This document shows positions 10,963-19,162 of a DNA stretch of 64,000 nucleotides, piece by piece. Source of the DNA: Myxococcales bacterium. Lineage in GTDB: Bacteria > Myxococcota_A > Polyangia > Palsa-1104 > JAEUJZ01. A model generated the notes under the pieces. It saw only the letters and a program-made list of their open reading frames with translations, made no database searches and had not been told where the DNA came from. Every line of letters starts with the position of its first letter. Position 1 is the first letter of the stretch. The DNA lies in the NCBI GenBank assembly GCA_016794365.1, contig JAEUKB010000079.1, forward strand, positions 147,594 to 211,593. The letters are read 5' to 3'. Position numbers and translations under genes: made by a program.

Positions 10963-12081
10963 TTACGCGAAATAGCGAGGCGTGCTACCCAGCGCAAACC
11001 ACGGACGAAGCTGCACCACCGACTGAAGCGACAGCGTACGCGCCGCCGGATCTTGGTTAAAGAAGTCCGACAGAAGCCCATACAGCTCCGGGTGATGGCT
11101 GCGCAGCCGCGCCGAGTCTTGGAAGAAGCTCTCGACGGACACCGCGAACAGCTCGGCTTCGTTCTTCAGTCCATACGGATTGAGAACCGAGTTGCCGTCG
11201 ATGAGACGATCCCGCTCGATCGCAAGCTGCTCGTGCCACTCTCGCTGCACACTCGGCGGGAGCAGCACCGGAACGCCCGTCGAGCGCCCTTGCTGACCCA
11301 GAAAGTCGAGGACGTGCGCAAACTCATGCAGTCCGACGTGAGACTGCGCAAACTGCGGCTGGCTCTGGAACAGCCCACTGCCATGCAGCCAGCTCTGCCG
11401 ACGCGGAAAGCTCTGCTCGATCGCGGAAATCGCAAACAGGATCGGACCTTGCGCGTGAACCATTCCGATGGCGTGCGCGTTCTGCTCCATCGAGTACGTC
11501 TCCTCGGCAAACGAGGTCGGATAGACCACGATGTCGCGATCCGTCGGCAGCCGCCAGTCCGGTCGTCCGAGCAGCAGGATCGCCGCACTCGCCGCAATCA
11601 GCACGCGATGCTCGTCGGTCAGCTTGACCTGCGCGGCGCGGTCATCCTGTTCCAGCCCGCCGAGCGCATAGATGCGCTGCTCCCCCAAAAACACCGCGAT
11701 TTCCCCTTCAAAGCGGCGCTTTTCATCATCGGAGAGCTGCAAATACAGCGGCACGCGCTGACGCAAGATCTCGCGATATTCGTCGGGAAACGGTGCGGCC
11801 AGCAGCTTCTGACGAAGACGCTCTCGACGAGCAAAGATCAGATAATAGGCCGCGCCCACCATCATCCCGAGCGGAGCAGCGAACACCGGCATCCTTGGAA
11901 TCGCCAACAGCGCCACCAGCGCAGCCAGACCGACCAGCGACGACAAGATCCGATAGTCACGCAGCGCCGTGCTGCCATCGGGAGTCACCGGAAACAGCTT
12001 CGCAGACCAGGCAGCCAGTAACGACTTGGGACGACGCTCCGACGACGCCCCGGTTGCATCGGACTTGTGCGAACTCGACAT
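10963..12081 (-). CDS. MtfA-like zinc metallopeptidase (M90 family), membrane-anchored
   Basis: A 372-residue protein with the zinc site HEFAHVLD (H252, E253, H256) and a downstream ELFAVSVESFF segment that supplies the third ligand in the MtfA family. In enterobacteria MtfA is a cytoplasmic peptidase that binds the glucose regulator Mlc. This version has an added N-terminal part: about 45 polar residues, then two hydrophobic stretches at roughly 47-61 and 65-83, so the catalytic domain is probably tethered to the inner membrane. Such anchored forms are known outside the enterobacteria, so a role with Mlc should not be assumed. It is monocistronic by position, with about 100 bases to mltG upstream. 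The fold and metal site are well supported; the substrate is unknown. Confidence 0.85.
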   Translation of the reverse strand: MSSSHKSDATGASSERRPKSLLAAWSAKLFPVTPDGSTALRDYRILSSLVGLAALVALLAIPRMPVFAAPLGMMVGAAYYLIFARRERLRQKLLAAPFPDEYREILRQRVPLYLQLSDDEKRRFEGEIAVFLGEQRIYALGGLEQDDRAAQVKLTDEHRVLIAASAAILLLGRPDWRLPTDRDIVVYPTSFAEETYSMEQNAHAIGMVHAQGPILFAISAIEQSFPRRQSWLHGSGLFQSQPQFAQSHVGLHEFAHVLDFLGQQGRSTGVPVLLPPSVQREWHEQLAIERDRLIDGNSVLNPYGLKNEAELFAVSVESFFQDSARLRSHHPELYGLLSDFFNQDPAARTLSLQSVVQLRPWFALGSTPRYFA

Positions 12082-12178
12082 AAGGCCAATCTAAGCGCGC
12101 CCCAAGCTTCCGCAACGGCAGGTTTACAGCCTGCACACAAACCCTTCTACGGCCTACGAAATCAGCCCAGGACGCGAT

Positions 12179-13285
12179 CTAGTGCCCGCTGCGCTGATAT
12201 TTGTTCACCGCCGCCTGATGCTCTTCCAGCGTCACCGAGAACTGGTGCGTTCCATCATTGCGCGAGACAAAGTACAGGTACGGCGTCGTATCGGGCGCCA
12301 GCACCGCCGCCAGCGCAGCGCGACCCGGGTTGCTGATCGGCGCGGGCGGCAGGCCTTCGTGCGTATAGGTGTTGTACGGGTTGTCGGGATCTTGCAGGTG
12401 AATGCGTCGGATGCGACCTTGGAACTGCTGGCACGCTTCGCTCTTTTCGACGGGAACCGTACAGCCGTAAATGATCGTCGGGTCCGTCTCGAGTCGATGC
12501 GGCTTAAACGTCGGCAGGCGCAAGCGATTCAGAAACACTCCGGCAATGCGAGGCCGCTCCTCGGGTCGCGCCGTCTCTTTTTCAACCAAGCTCGCCATGA
12601 TGATGATCTCGCGATCGCCGAACTTGTATTGACGGTTGAGCACGCGCAGACCCTCGAAATACTGCGTCTTTAGCTCGCCGAGCACCTTCTGCGTTCGCTT
12701 GACCAGTGCGGGCAGCACGCGCGTACACGGCACACCCGGCGGAAAACGATACGTATCGGGATACAGATATCCTTCGAGAGAACCGCCGCTCAGCCCGAGA
12801 GACAGCGCATAGCTTGGATCGCGCATCAGCCGCTCTGCCTCGGCGGCTTTGCAGATCCCCGCTTCTTCGAGGAGCTTTGCGATCTCCAGCATGTGCTTGC
12901 CTTCGGGAATCGTCACCGGCACTTCCGGCTCTCGAGCACCCGACAGCAGCGTATCCAAGATCTGACGCGGCGACATCCGGGCCGACAGCGAGTACGCACC
13001 CGCGCGAATCTTCGACGCCACACCGCGCTCGCTCGCGTAGAAACGAAACCACTCTGGGTGATAAATGATGTCTTTGTCGGAAAGAAGCCGCGAGATCTCC
13101 GACAGGCTCATTCCTTTGATGATGACGATGCGCGTGTCGCCTGGACCTGACGCTGGGCCGGGTCGATCGGGATAGCGCAGCGCTTGCCAGACAAAGTGAC
13201 CACCGACACCAACAGCGCCACCGACGGTCAAAAAAACCACCAGTGCGGCCAGTCGCTGTCGCGCCGCGAGGGACAGCCGACTCAT
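12179..13285 (-). CDS. mltG: Endolytic murein transglycosylase MltG
   Basis: This YceG/MltG-family enzyme cleaves nascent peptidoglycan glycan strands in the periplasm and is thought to end their growth. The protein is 368 residues with a short cytoplasmic start, one membrane helix near residues 10-33, a LysM-like region, and the catalytic domain containing ASLVEKET, whose first Glu is the expected catalytic acid, plus NPYNTY and GLPPAPISNPG. The start is set at ATG 13285, which overlaps the ruvX stop (TAATG) and follows a strong GGAGG. A start 16 codons further upstream is possible but has no such site. The gene is translationally coupled to ruvX, a pairing seen in many bacteria. Confidence 0.95.
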   Translation of the reverse strand: MSRLSLAARQRLAALVVFLTVGGAVGVGGHFVWQALRYPDRPGPASGPGDTRIVIIKGMSLSEISRLLSDKDIIYHPEWFRFYASERGVASKIRAGAYSLSARMSPRQILDTLLSGAREPEVPVTIPEGKHMLEIAKLLEEAGICKAAEAERLMRDPSYALSLGLSGGSLEGYLYPDTYRFPPGVPCTRVLPALVKRTQKVLGELKTQYFEGLRVLNRQYKFGDREIIIMASLVEKETARPEERPRIAGVFLNRLRLPTFKPHRLETDPTIIYGCTVPVEKSEACQQFQGRIRRIHLQDPDNPYNTYTHEGLPPAPISNPGRAALAAVLAPDTTPYLYFVSRNDGTHQFSVTLEEHQAAVNKYQRSGH

Positions 13286-13719
13286 TACAGCTCCTCCGAC
13301 GAAAGCTGAATCGGGCGCTGTGCGTCCAGCCACGCTTGCAAGATCACCGCTGCTGCCAAGCGATCCACCACTTCCTTGCGTCGAGCCCTCGACAGATCCG
13401 CCTGAAGCAGCACGTCTTCGGCTTCCACCGTCGAAAAGCTCTCATCTTGATATTCAATCGTCAGACCCGCCGCCGCGAGCGCATCGCCCAAGACCCGCAC
13501 CCGCTTGGCGCGATGACCTTCGTTGCCCTCGCAGTCATAGGGAAGCCCGACGACCACTTTCGAGACGATGTGCTTTTTACAAAGCTCCAGCACTGTCTCG
13601 ACATCTTTGCGCGTTCCTCGTCGCATCAGCGTCTTTTGAGGATGCGCACACAGAAGCAATTCATCGCTCAGCGCGACGCCGATGGTCTTACTCCCCACAT
13701 CTAGCCCGAGGATCCGCAC
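13285..13719 (-). CDS. ruvX: Putative pre-16S rRNA nuclease / Holliday junction resolvase YqgF
   Basis: RNase H-fold protein of the YqgF/RuvX family, involved in maturing the 5' end of 16S rRNA in E. coli. It shows the family's metal-binding blocks: GLDVGSKTIGVALS at the start, DESFSTVEAED in the middle and VDRLAAAVILQAWLD near the end. Using GTG 13719 gives 144 residues, close to the usual length of about 140; the longer frame from 13800 adds 27 unconserved residues and runs into the divergent methyltransferase gene. No strong ribosome-binding site precedes either start. The stop overlaps the mltG start by one base. Confidence 0.9.
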   Translation of the reverse strand: MRILGLDVGSKTIGVALSDELLLCAHPQKTLMRRGTRKDVETVLELCKKHIVSKVVVGLPYDCEGNEGHRAKRVRVLGDALAAAGLTIEYQDESFSTVEAEDVLLQADLSRARRKEVVDRLAAAVILQAWLDAQRPIQLSSEEL

Positions 13720-13792
13720 GCGGCGACCATGTACCGGCCTTTTCGGCTTCGTCAAGTTTCCACGCGCGCTTTCGCGAGGGCTGAAGTAGAAG

Positions 13793-14683
13793 ATGCGCAT
13801 GATCGAAGAACATCAGTCAGCGCTCGCGCTCGGAACGAGTGACTACTATCGCGACGTCGAGCTGTACGATCACGACTTTCAAAGCCGACGCCACGACATC
13901 GCTTGGTATCGACAGCTCGCGGCGGACATGGCGTCCGTCTATGAAAAGAGCCCACTTCGCGATCAGCCGCTTATCGAGCTGGGCTGTGGCTCGGGACGAC
14001 TGCTCGTGCCGCTGTGTCGAGACAAGCATCGCGTCATCGGTGTCGATCTGTCGAAAGAGATGCTGATTCGCTGTCAGCAGCGCCTTTCCCACGTCGGAAC
14101 CAAGGTCAGCGAGCGCGCGCAGCTGGTCCGCGCCGACTTCCGACAGCTTCCTCTCGATGTTCCGCCGAGTGAGCGCTTTCGTTTGATTCTCTGTCCTTTT
14201 GGCGGAATGCAGCACCTGTACACCCGAGGCGATCTCGAGCGCTTTCTTTCTGAAGTGCGACGCTTGCTGCATCCCGACGGACTGTTCGCGTTTGATGTCG
14301 TGAATCCCGATCCGCAGTGGCTGGCGAAGAGCGGCGACAAGCGCTGGTCCAAGACCCGCTTCAAGCACCCTGTCACCGGCGAGCCCTTCATCTACAGCAC
14401 CAGCCACGACTACGATCCAGAGAGCCAAGTGCTGTTCATTCGTCTCTTTTATGAGCCCGATCTGGCGCGCTCTCGGAAGCTCGAGCGCGATCGTGCAGCC
14501 CAAAATCAGCCTTCGAGCCCGCCTCGAACCATCCAACTGACCCAGCGACAGCTCTATCCAGCCGAATTAGAAGCCCTTTTGCACTACAACGGCTTCACGC
14601 TGTGGCATCGCTCAGGAGGCTTCGACGGACAGCCATTAAGCCCCGTCAGCGCAGAGCAGGTGATCTGCGCTCGCGTGCGCTGA
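13793..14683 (+). CDS. Class I SAM-dependent methyltransferase
   Basis: A 296-residue Rossmann-fold methyltransferase. Motif I reads LIELGCGSGRLLVP, followed by the acidic end of strand 2 in VIGVDLSKEML and a RADFRQLPLD segment (motif II/III), the usual SAM-binding layout of Methyltransf_25-type proteins. The C-terminal half carries a mixed beta region and ends with EALLHYNGFTLWHRSGGF, as in small-molecule methyltransferases. The substrate cannot be told. Two start codons lie close together (13793 and 13799). It diverges from ruvX with under 80 bases between them. Confidence 0.85.
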   Translation: MRMIEEHQSALALGTSDYYRDVELYDHDFQSRRHDIAWYRQLAADMASVYEKSPLRDQPLIELGCGSGRLLVPLCRDKHRVIGVDLSKEMLIRCQQRLSHVGTKVSERAQLVRADFRQLPLDVPPSERFRLILCPFGGMQHLYTRGDLERFLSEVRRLLHPDGLFAFDVVNPDPQWLAKSGDKRWSKTRFKHPVTGEPFIYSTSHDYDPESQVLFIRLFYEPDLARSRKLERDRAAQNQPSSPPRTIQLTQRQLYPAELEALLHYNGFTLWHRSGGFDGQPLSPVSAEQVICARVR

Positions 14684-14825
14684 AGAAAAACCCGTCTGAA
14701 TCGCCGAAAATCGCCGAATTTAGCCATTCCGACGGGAATACGGTTATCTCCGACGATAATTGACTTTCCCCCGAAGAGCAGCCAGTTGCGGCCGACGAAA
14801 AAAAGTGATCCTTTCCGCACAAAAC

Positions 14826-14864
14826 GAATTGACAGCCTCGTCGAGCCTCAAATAGTGTCAATTC
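14826..14864 (+). promoter_or_regulatory. Promoter with 9-bp inverted repeat upstream of the H1-like gene
   Basis: TTGACA at 14829-14834 and TAGTGT at 14853-14858 are spaced 18 bases, a plausible sigma-70-type promoter. A perfect inverted repeat, GAATTGACA (14826-14834) and TGTCAATTC (14856-14864), brackets both boxes, so a dimeric regulator bound there would cover the promoter. The gene starts 34 bases further on, behind a GGAGG ribosome-binding site. Confidence 0.5.
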
Positions 14865-14897
14865 AAACCCAACCCCTCTGAGAGATGGAGGAAAGTA

Positions 14898-15311
14898 ATG
14901 GCCGAGAAAGTTGCGAAGCTAAACATCAAGCGTGAGAACGGTTACCTGTACTTCCTTCGGGGCACCGAAGTGTGGAAGACCCCGATGAAGCGTGCGGGTC
15001 AGGCCTCGCCAGCTGGCAAGGCTGAGAAGGTCGCCAACGGCAGCTTCAACCGTGAGGAAGGCTACCTGTACTTCCTCGACTCGCACGGTGATGTTTCGCG
15101 TGCGAAGCGTGCAGTGGGTGGTCAGAAGCGCAAGAAGACCAAGGCTGACGCCAAGAAGCCGGCTGCCAAGAAGGCCGCTCCGGCTGCCAAGAAGGCTGCT
15201 CCGGCTGCCAAGAAGGCTGCTCCGGCTGCGCCTGCCAAGAAGGCTCCGGCTGCGCCTGCCAAGAAGGCTCCGGCTGCGCCCGCCAAGAAGGCGCCCGCCA
15301 AGAAGAAGTAA
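14898..15311 (+). CDS. Histone H1-like DNA-binding protein with two GYLYF modules
   Basis: A 137-residue basic protein. The N-terminal half has two copies of a short module: NIKRENGYLYFLRGTEVWK (about residues 9-27) and SFNREEGYLYFLDSHGDVSR (about 49-68). The C-terminal half, from about residue 75, is a disordered tail of KKAAPAA and KKAPAAPA repeats ending AKKK, like the tails of eukaryotic H1 and bacterial H1-like proteins that bind DNA without sequence preference. The ATG follows GGAGGAAAGTA, a strong site, and the gene has its own promoter and terminator, which suggests high expression. Small proteins with the GYLYF module alone occur in related bacteria as far as I recall; what the module does is not known to me. 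Confidence 0.8.
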   Translation: MAEKVAKLNIKRENGYLYFLRGTEVWKTPMKRAGQASPAGKAEKVANGSFNREEGYLYFLDSHGDVSRAKRAVGGQKRKKTKADAKKPAAKKAAPAAKKAAPAAKKAAPAAPAKKAPAAPAKKAPAAPAKKAPAKKK

Positions 15312-15334
15312 CTCGTCCAAACAAAGTAGTTCCT

Positions 15335-15376
15335 AAAGGGTCGGCTGCCATCGTGCAGTCGGCCCTTTTTGTTTTT
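15335..15376 (+). terminator. Rho-independent terminator of the H1-like gene
   Basis: The arm AAAGGG-T-CGGCTGC (15335-15348) pairs with GCAGTCG-G-CCCTTT (from 15355), with one G-U pair, followed by a T-rich run with two T5 blocks. It lies 24 bases after the stop codon. Confidence 0.85.
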
Positions 15377-15416
15377 GGCGAGCTTGCGCTGCGCTTGCGA
15401 CGTCGCAGAACCGAAG

Positions 15417-15809
15417 CTACGCAGGCGACTTGGGGATCACTTTTCCCGTCGTGGCATTTGACAGGTTGCGGTTTGGCGCAGCATCCACGCGTGAGCTGGC
15501 TTGCTTCGCGCTGCGCGGCATGGGCTCTCCGACGAAGCCAGGATCGCCTTCATACGCCGCTTCGCCAATCACCAGCGAGTTCAAAAACACCTCGCCACCC
15601 AGCTGGGCAATCTGGTTGCGCGTCTTGACTCGACCGCGCAGGCCCAGCGTGTCACCACCGTCAGACACAGCTCGCTCGACGTAAAACGCTTCGGTCAGAC
15701 GGAACATGCGACCAAGCTCGGGCAGCGTCATCTGGTTGCCTTCGATTTGGATGCGACCTTCCTCTGTCCACTGCTGCACACGCTTCTGGGAAACAAAGAT
15801 CCGAGGCAC
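15417..15809 (-). CDS. Conserved small protein of unknown function
   Basis: A 130-residue protein starting MPRIFVSQKRVQQW. It has a compact N-terminal domain to about residue 95, including LRGRVKTRNQIAQLGGE and SLVIGEAAYEGDPGFVGEP, then a polar, probably disordered tail. From memory, similar proteins are widespread in Myxococcota, but no function is established. No signal peptide or membrane segment is visible. It lies 24 bases after the YfhO-type gene on the same strand and is probably co-transcribed with it. Confidence 0.7.
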   Translation of the reverse strand: MPRIFVSQKRVQQWTEEGRIQIEGNQMTLPELGRMFRLTEAFYVERAVSDGGDTLGLRGRVKTRNQIAQLGGEVFLNSLVIGEAAYEGDPGFVGEPMPRSAKQASSRVDAAPNRNLSNATTGKVIPKSPA

Positions 15810-15833
15810 GACGACTCCTAGCAGTATTGGCGA

Positions 15834-18374
15834 TTATACATGAACCGTCTCGCGATCTTTGCGCACGCCGAAGTAGAGCAGCCCAAGCCAGCCGAGCAGC
15901 CCCAGCAGCGACAGCAAAGCGCCCACACGAAGCCCACGATCGCGATAGTGCAGCTCTATCCGATGCGATCCAGGCGACAGCGCCACACCGCGTAGCGCCA
16001 AGTTGACCGGATACAGCGGCTGCTCTTGGCCATCGACGCGCACGAACCAGTCGGGATGATAGGCATCAGCAAGCACCAGCACACCCGGAGCCAGCGCCTC
16101 GGCGGACAGCTCGATGTGATGACGCTGATACTCGACGATCTGGGCAGCCGAGTGCGCGCGTCCCTGATTTTCAACCGTCGGAGCCTGCGTACTCGCTGAC
16201 GACTTGCTGGGCTGTCCGAGGATGATCTCTCGGTGCGGATCAAAGTCAGGCCGTGCAACGAGTGAAGCCTCGTCAGCCTGCGTCTTCGCCAGCTTCGCTT
16301 GATACGCCACAAACGCGCGCGGCATCACCTGGGTATTTTCAAACACCGCAAGCTGCGCATCCCAGTACGCCTCGAAGCGAGCGCTCGGCTTCGATCCTAG
16401 CTCGGGACGGAAGCGCTGCACCCAGCGCGGTCCCGGCGAAGTCGTGCCAATCAGATAGCGCACATTCAGCATATCGACGAGCGGAGAGTCGAGCCGCCAC
16501 AGCATCGCCGCCGCCAGGTCTTCTTTCAGTCGCTGATGCGGATACACCGTGCCGTGGTTGAGAATGTAGAGCAGGTGCGAATAGCGCCAGAGCTGAATCG
16601 AACCATAGCCGCTCGCGCTGGGCCGACCGATGGTTTCTCCGACGGCAAGCAAGCGAAACGGACCGCGCGGATCCGACACGAAGCGATCGTACAGCGGCGG
16701 CGAGTTTGGCAGCTTTACCGACGGACTCTGCTGTTCGAGCAGCCAGTTTACCGACGCAAAGCGCTCGGTTCCGTAGGCATAGTCCACCGGCTGCGGATGC
16801 AAGTAGCCTCGGTCGATCGGAAGCTGATCGGCGATCGTCAAAAGCGACAGCAGCACGAGCGGAATCGCGCCGGTCAGTCGTCCGAACAGCCGCAGCAAAA
16901 GCAGCGCACAGACGAGCGTCACCGGCACCGTCGCATGGGCTTTGGCCTGAAGGGCAAGCTGCTTCGCCAGCGGAGCCACCGTCGCCAGCTTCACAAGCTG
17001 TCCGCGATACAGCCAGCCACCGACGATCACCAGCAGCGCAACAAGCCCACCGAGGAGAAGCCGTCGCAGCGTCTGTTTGCGTGGACCCGAGAGCAGCAGC
17101 TCGGCACCGAAGCTGCCCAAGATCGGCACCGTGATCACCAAAATCGACAGCGAGCGCGACGGACAGCGCAGCGCAGCGTAGAGCGGAAAGTAACGAAACA
17201 GCAGCTTATGCAGCGGTCCACCGTCGCCCAGTGCAATCAGCAGCGACGCGATCGAAAGCAAAAGCAGCAGCGGTCGTTCCAAGCCAACCAAGCGATCGGA
17301 CGCACGCTCAGGCTCGCTCGACGGAGAATCATGGCCGACTTTCCATCGCCACACGCCCAGCAGCGCGCCCGGAACAGCCAGCAGCAGCGACGCGACACCT
17401 TGGTAATAGCCCGCGATCTCCCAGTGATTCCACTTGCCGACCCACGGCTCACCGCGCCACTCGCCGCGACCGAACAGATCGGGCATCACCAGCGTCTGCC
17501 AGTACTTCCAAACCGGCCACGCGTACGTCGAAGCAAAGTCGTAGTCGGTTCCGAGCGCTCGTCCCGTCAGCGGCATCTGCATCAGCGTCGGAAAGAGCGC
17601 AATCGCTCCGAACAGCGCACCGACGATCGCCGCCAGAGCCAAAGAGCCCGTCTGCATCAGCAGGTAACGAAGCCGATCTCTCGACGGTTTTTGCCAGGCA
17701 AACGTCAGCAGCCGTCCGACGGCATAGACGATCACGGGAAACAGCAAAAAATGTAGCAGCGAGTGCGCTCCCGCCAGCAGCAGCAGCCCCGAGCACAGCG
17801 CCGCAGCAGCCAGGCTCTTGCGCTGGTTCGTCTGAAGAAAGTGCTCGATCGACCACAGCAGCCACGGCAGCCACGCCACCGCCTGCACGAAGATGATGTG
17901 ACGAATGCGCACCACCTGAAACGACGACAGGGCAAACGCGAGCGCACCAAACAGCGCCGCAGACCAGGAAATCCGTCGTCGCAACAGCCACAGCATCCCG
18001 AGCCCGCCGATCCACATGTGCAGCGCCGCCGATAGACCAAGACCGGCAGGCACTCCAGCGGCCATTCCCGAGGCTGGCTCTCCGCTACGCTGACCCAGAT
18101 AAAACAGCACGTTGGGCGGATAAAAGTAGCCGTAGTACGGATCTGCCAGCAGCGGCCAGCCCGACATCGTTGTCGGTTCCCACGACGGGAGAGTACCCTC
18201 GGACAGCGCGCGCCGAAACGCCACCCGCGCCGGATAGTAGTTATCCGCCGCGTCGTCCATGTGATAGATCGCGCCGCCGAAAAGAACCTCGCGATGCAGG
18301 ACACAGGTGCAGATCGTCAACATCAGCACCGAAAACAGCAGGGTAGAAATCGCAGAAGGCCGCCGAGTGCTCAT
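15834..18374 (-). CDS. YfhO-family multi-spanning membrane protein
   Basis: An 846-residue inner-membrane protein with a dozen or so hydrophobic helices spread over the first two thirds and a large C-terminal extracytoplasmic part. Early loop motifs (DDAADNYYPARVAF, then WEPTTMSGWPLLADPYYGYF) are typical of YfhO/GT-C-like glycosyl-transfer proteins, where an acidic residue in the first loop is catalytic. The end, with VLADAYHPDWFVRVDGQEQ and a final GLLGWLGLLYFGVRKDRE helix, is the classic YfhO tail. In Firmicutes YfhO proteins help glycosylate teichoic acids; in a Gram-negative host the acceptor is unknown. The start MSTRRPSAISTLL (18374) gives the family layout; the longer frame adds 68 unlikely residues overlapping greA. 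Confidence 0.85.
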   Translation of the reverse strand: MSTRRPSAISTLLFSVLMLTICTCVLHREVLFGGAIYHMDDAADNYYPARVAFRRALSEGTLPSWEPTTMSGWPLLADPYYGYFYPPNVLFYLGQRSGEPASGMAAGVPAGLGLSAALHMWIGGLGMLWLLRRRISWSAALFGALAFALSSFQVVRIRHIIFVQAVAWLPWLLWSIEHFLQTNQRKSLAAAALCSGLLLLAGAHSLLHFLLFPVIVYAVGRLLTFAWQKPSRDRLRYLLMQTGSLALAAIVGALFGAIALFPTLMQMPLTGRALGTDYDFASTYAWPVWKYWQTLVMPDLFGRGEWRGEPWVGKWNHWEIAGYYQGVASLLLAVPGALLGVWRWKVGHDSPSSEPERASDRLVGLERPLLLLLSIASLLIALGDGGPLHKLLFRYFPLYAALRCPSRSLSILVITVPILGSFGAELLLSGPRKQTLRRLLLGGLVALLVIVGGWLYRGQLVKLATVAPLAKQLALQAKAHATVPVTLVCALLLLRLFGRLTGAIPLVLLSLLTIADQLPIDRGYLHPQPVDYAYGTERFASVNWLLEQQSPSVKLPNSPPLYDRFVSDPRGPFRLLAVGETIGRPSASGYGSIQLWRYSHLLYILNHGTVYPHQRLKEDLAAAMLWRLDSPLVDMLNVRYLIGTTSPGPRWVQRFRPELGSKPSARFEAYWDAQLAVFENTQVMPRAFVAYQAKLAKTQADEASLVARPDFDPHREIILGQPSKSSASTQAPTVENQGRAHSAAQIVEYQRHHIELSAEALAPGVLVLADAYHPDWFVRVDGQEQPLYPVNLALRGVALSPGSHRIELHYRDRGLRVGALLSLLGLLGWLGLLYFGVRKDRETVHV

Positions 18375-18458
18375 AAGCGGTCGGCATCTTAAGCGACATT
18401 TGGGACGGTTTTTTGCCGCTTGCATCACTTGCACGGTCGCATGCATGCTCTGTCCCGC

Positions 18459-18944
18459 ATGGCTGACAAGTACCCAATGACCAAGAAGGGTCTTACGACG
18501 CTGAAGGACGAGCTCAAGCACCGCAAAGAGGTCGAGCGCTTCAAGATCGTAAGAGCCATCGAAGAAGCCCGCGCGCACGGCGATCTATCGGAAAATGCCG
18601 AATACAGCGCCGCCAAAGAAGCCCAGTCGCACAACGAAGGCCGCATCAGCAAGCTGGAAGAGCTGATCGCTCTCGCTGATGTCATCGATCCCACGACGCT
18701 GTCCGGCAACAAAGTGGTGTTCGGTGCGACCGTCACCGTCGAAGACACCGACTCGGGAGAGCGCCAGACCTTCGCCATCGTCGGTGAGCACGAAGGTGAC
18801 ATCAAGTCCGGCAAGATGAGCCTGACGTCCCCTCTGGCCCGCGCCATGATTGGCCACCGCGTCGGAGAAACCGTCCAAGTCAAGACGCCACGCGGCAACC
18901 GCGAATACGAGATCGTGACCGTGAAGTTCCTCGCCATCGAGTAG
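18459..18944 (+). CDS. greA: Transcription elongation factor GreA
   Basis: 161 residues with the Gre coiled coil carrying the acidic tip and HGDLSENAEYSAAKE, then the FKBP-like C-terminal domain (KMSLTSPLARAMIGHRVGET). GreA enters the secondary channel of RNA polymerase and stimulates cleavage of backtracked transcripts. ATG 18459 (MADKYPMTKKGL) gives the normal length; starts further upstream add unrelated residues. It diverges from the YfhO-type gene and is followed 14 bases later by a tiny membrane peptide gene. Confidence 0.95.
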   Translation: MADKYPMTKKGLTTLKDELKHRKEVERFKIVRAIEEARAHGDLSENAEYSAAKEAQSHNEGRISKLEELIALADVIDPTTLSGNKVVFGATVTVEDTDSGERQTFAIVGEHEGDIKSGKMSLTSPLARAMIGHRVGETVQVKTPRGNREYEIVTVKFLAIE

Positions 18945-18958
18945 CCTCCACCAACCGA

Positions 18959-19105
18959 ATGAAGCCCGAAGACGCTCCGCTGCCTGCTCGAACCGTCGCG
19001 CTCGTTACCGACGTGGGAATCGGGCTGGGCATCGCACTGCTCATCGTGACGCTGCTGCTGTTTGCGGGCGCAGAAGATCAAGGCTTCATTTACGTTGACT
19101 TTTGA
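18959..19105 (+). CDS. 48-residue single-pass membrane peptide
   Basis: A short frame between greA and metK: MKPEDAPLPARTVALVTDVG, then a hydrophobic stretch of about 20 residues (IGLGIALLIVTLLLFAGA) and a polar end (EDQGFIYVDF). The predicted topology is one inner-membrane helix. It follows the greA stop by 14 bases, so it may be translated from the greA message. No known family was recognised and no strong ribosome-binding site is present, but the sequence reads like a real membrane peptide. Confidence 0.45.
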   Translation: MKPEDAPLPARTVALVTDVGIGLGIALLIVTLLLFAGAEDQGFIYVDF

Positions 19106-19162
19106 GCGACTTTTGGCACAAAAACGTCCTTCATTCTCGACGAGAACCAGTTAGGAGAGTCC

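Noticed and set aside
10873..12021. 382-residue plus-strand open frame
   Set aside because: It is antisense to the MtfA-like gene, which has the zinc motif and family match.
18375..18578. Extra N-terminal 68 residues on the YfhO-type protein
   Set aside because: They overlap the divergent greA start and promoter and lack family resemblance; the methionine at 18374 gives the normal start.
19106..19162. SAM riboswitch upstream of metK
   Set aside because: The leader is only 57 bases and shows no long paired structure.
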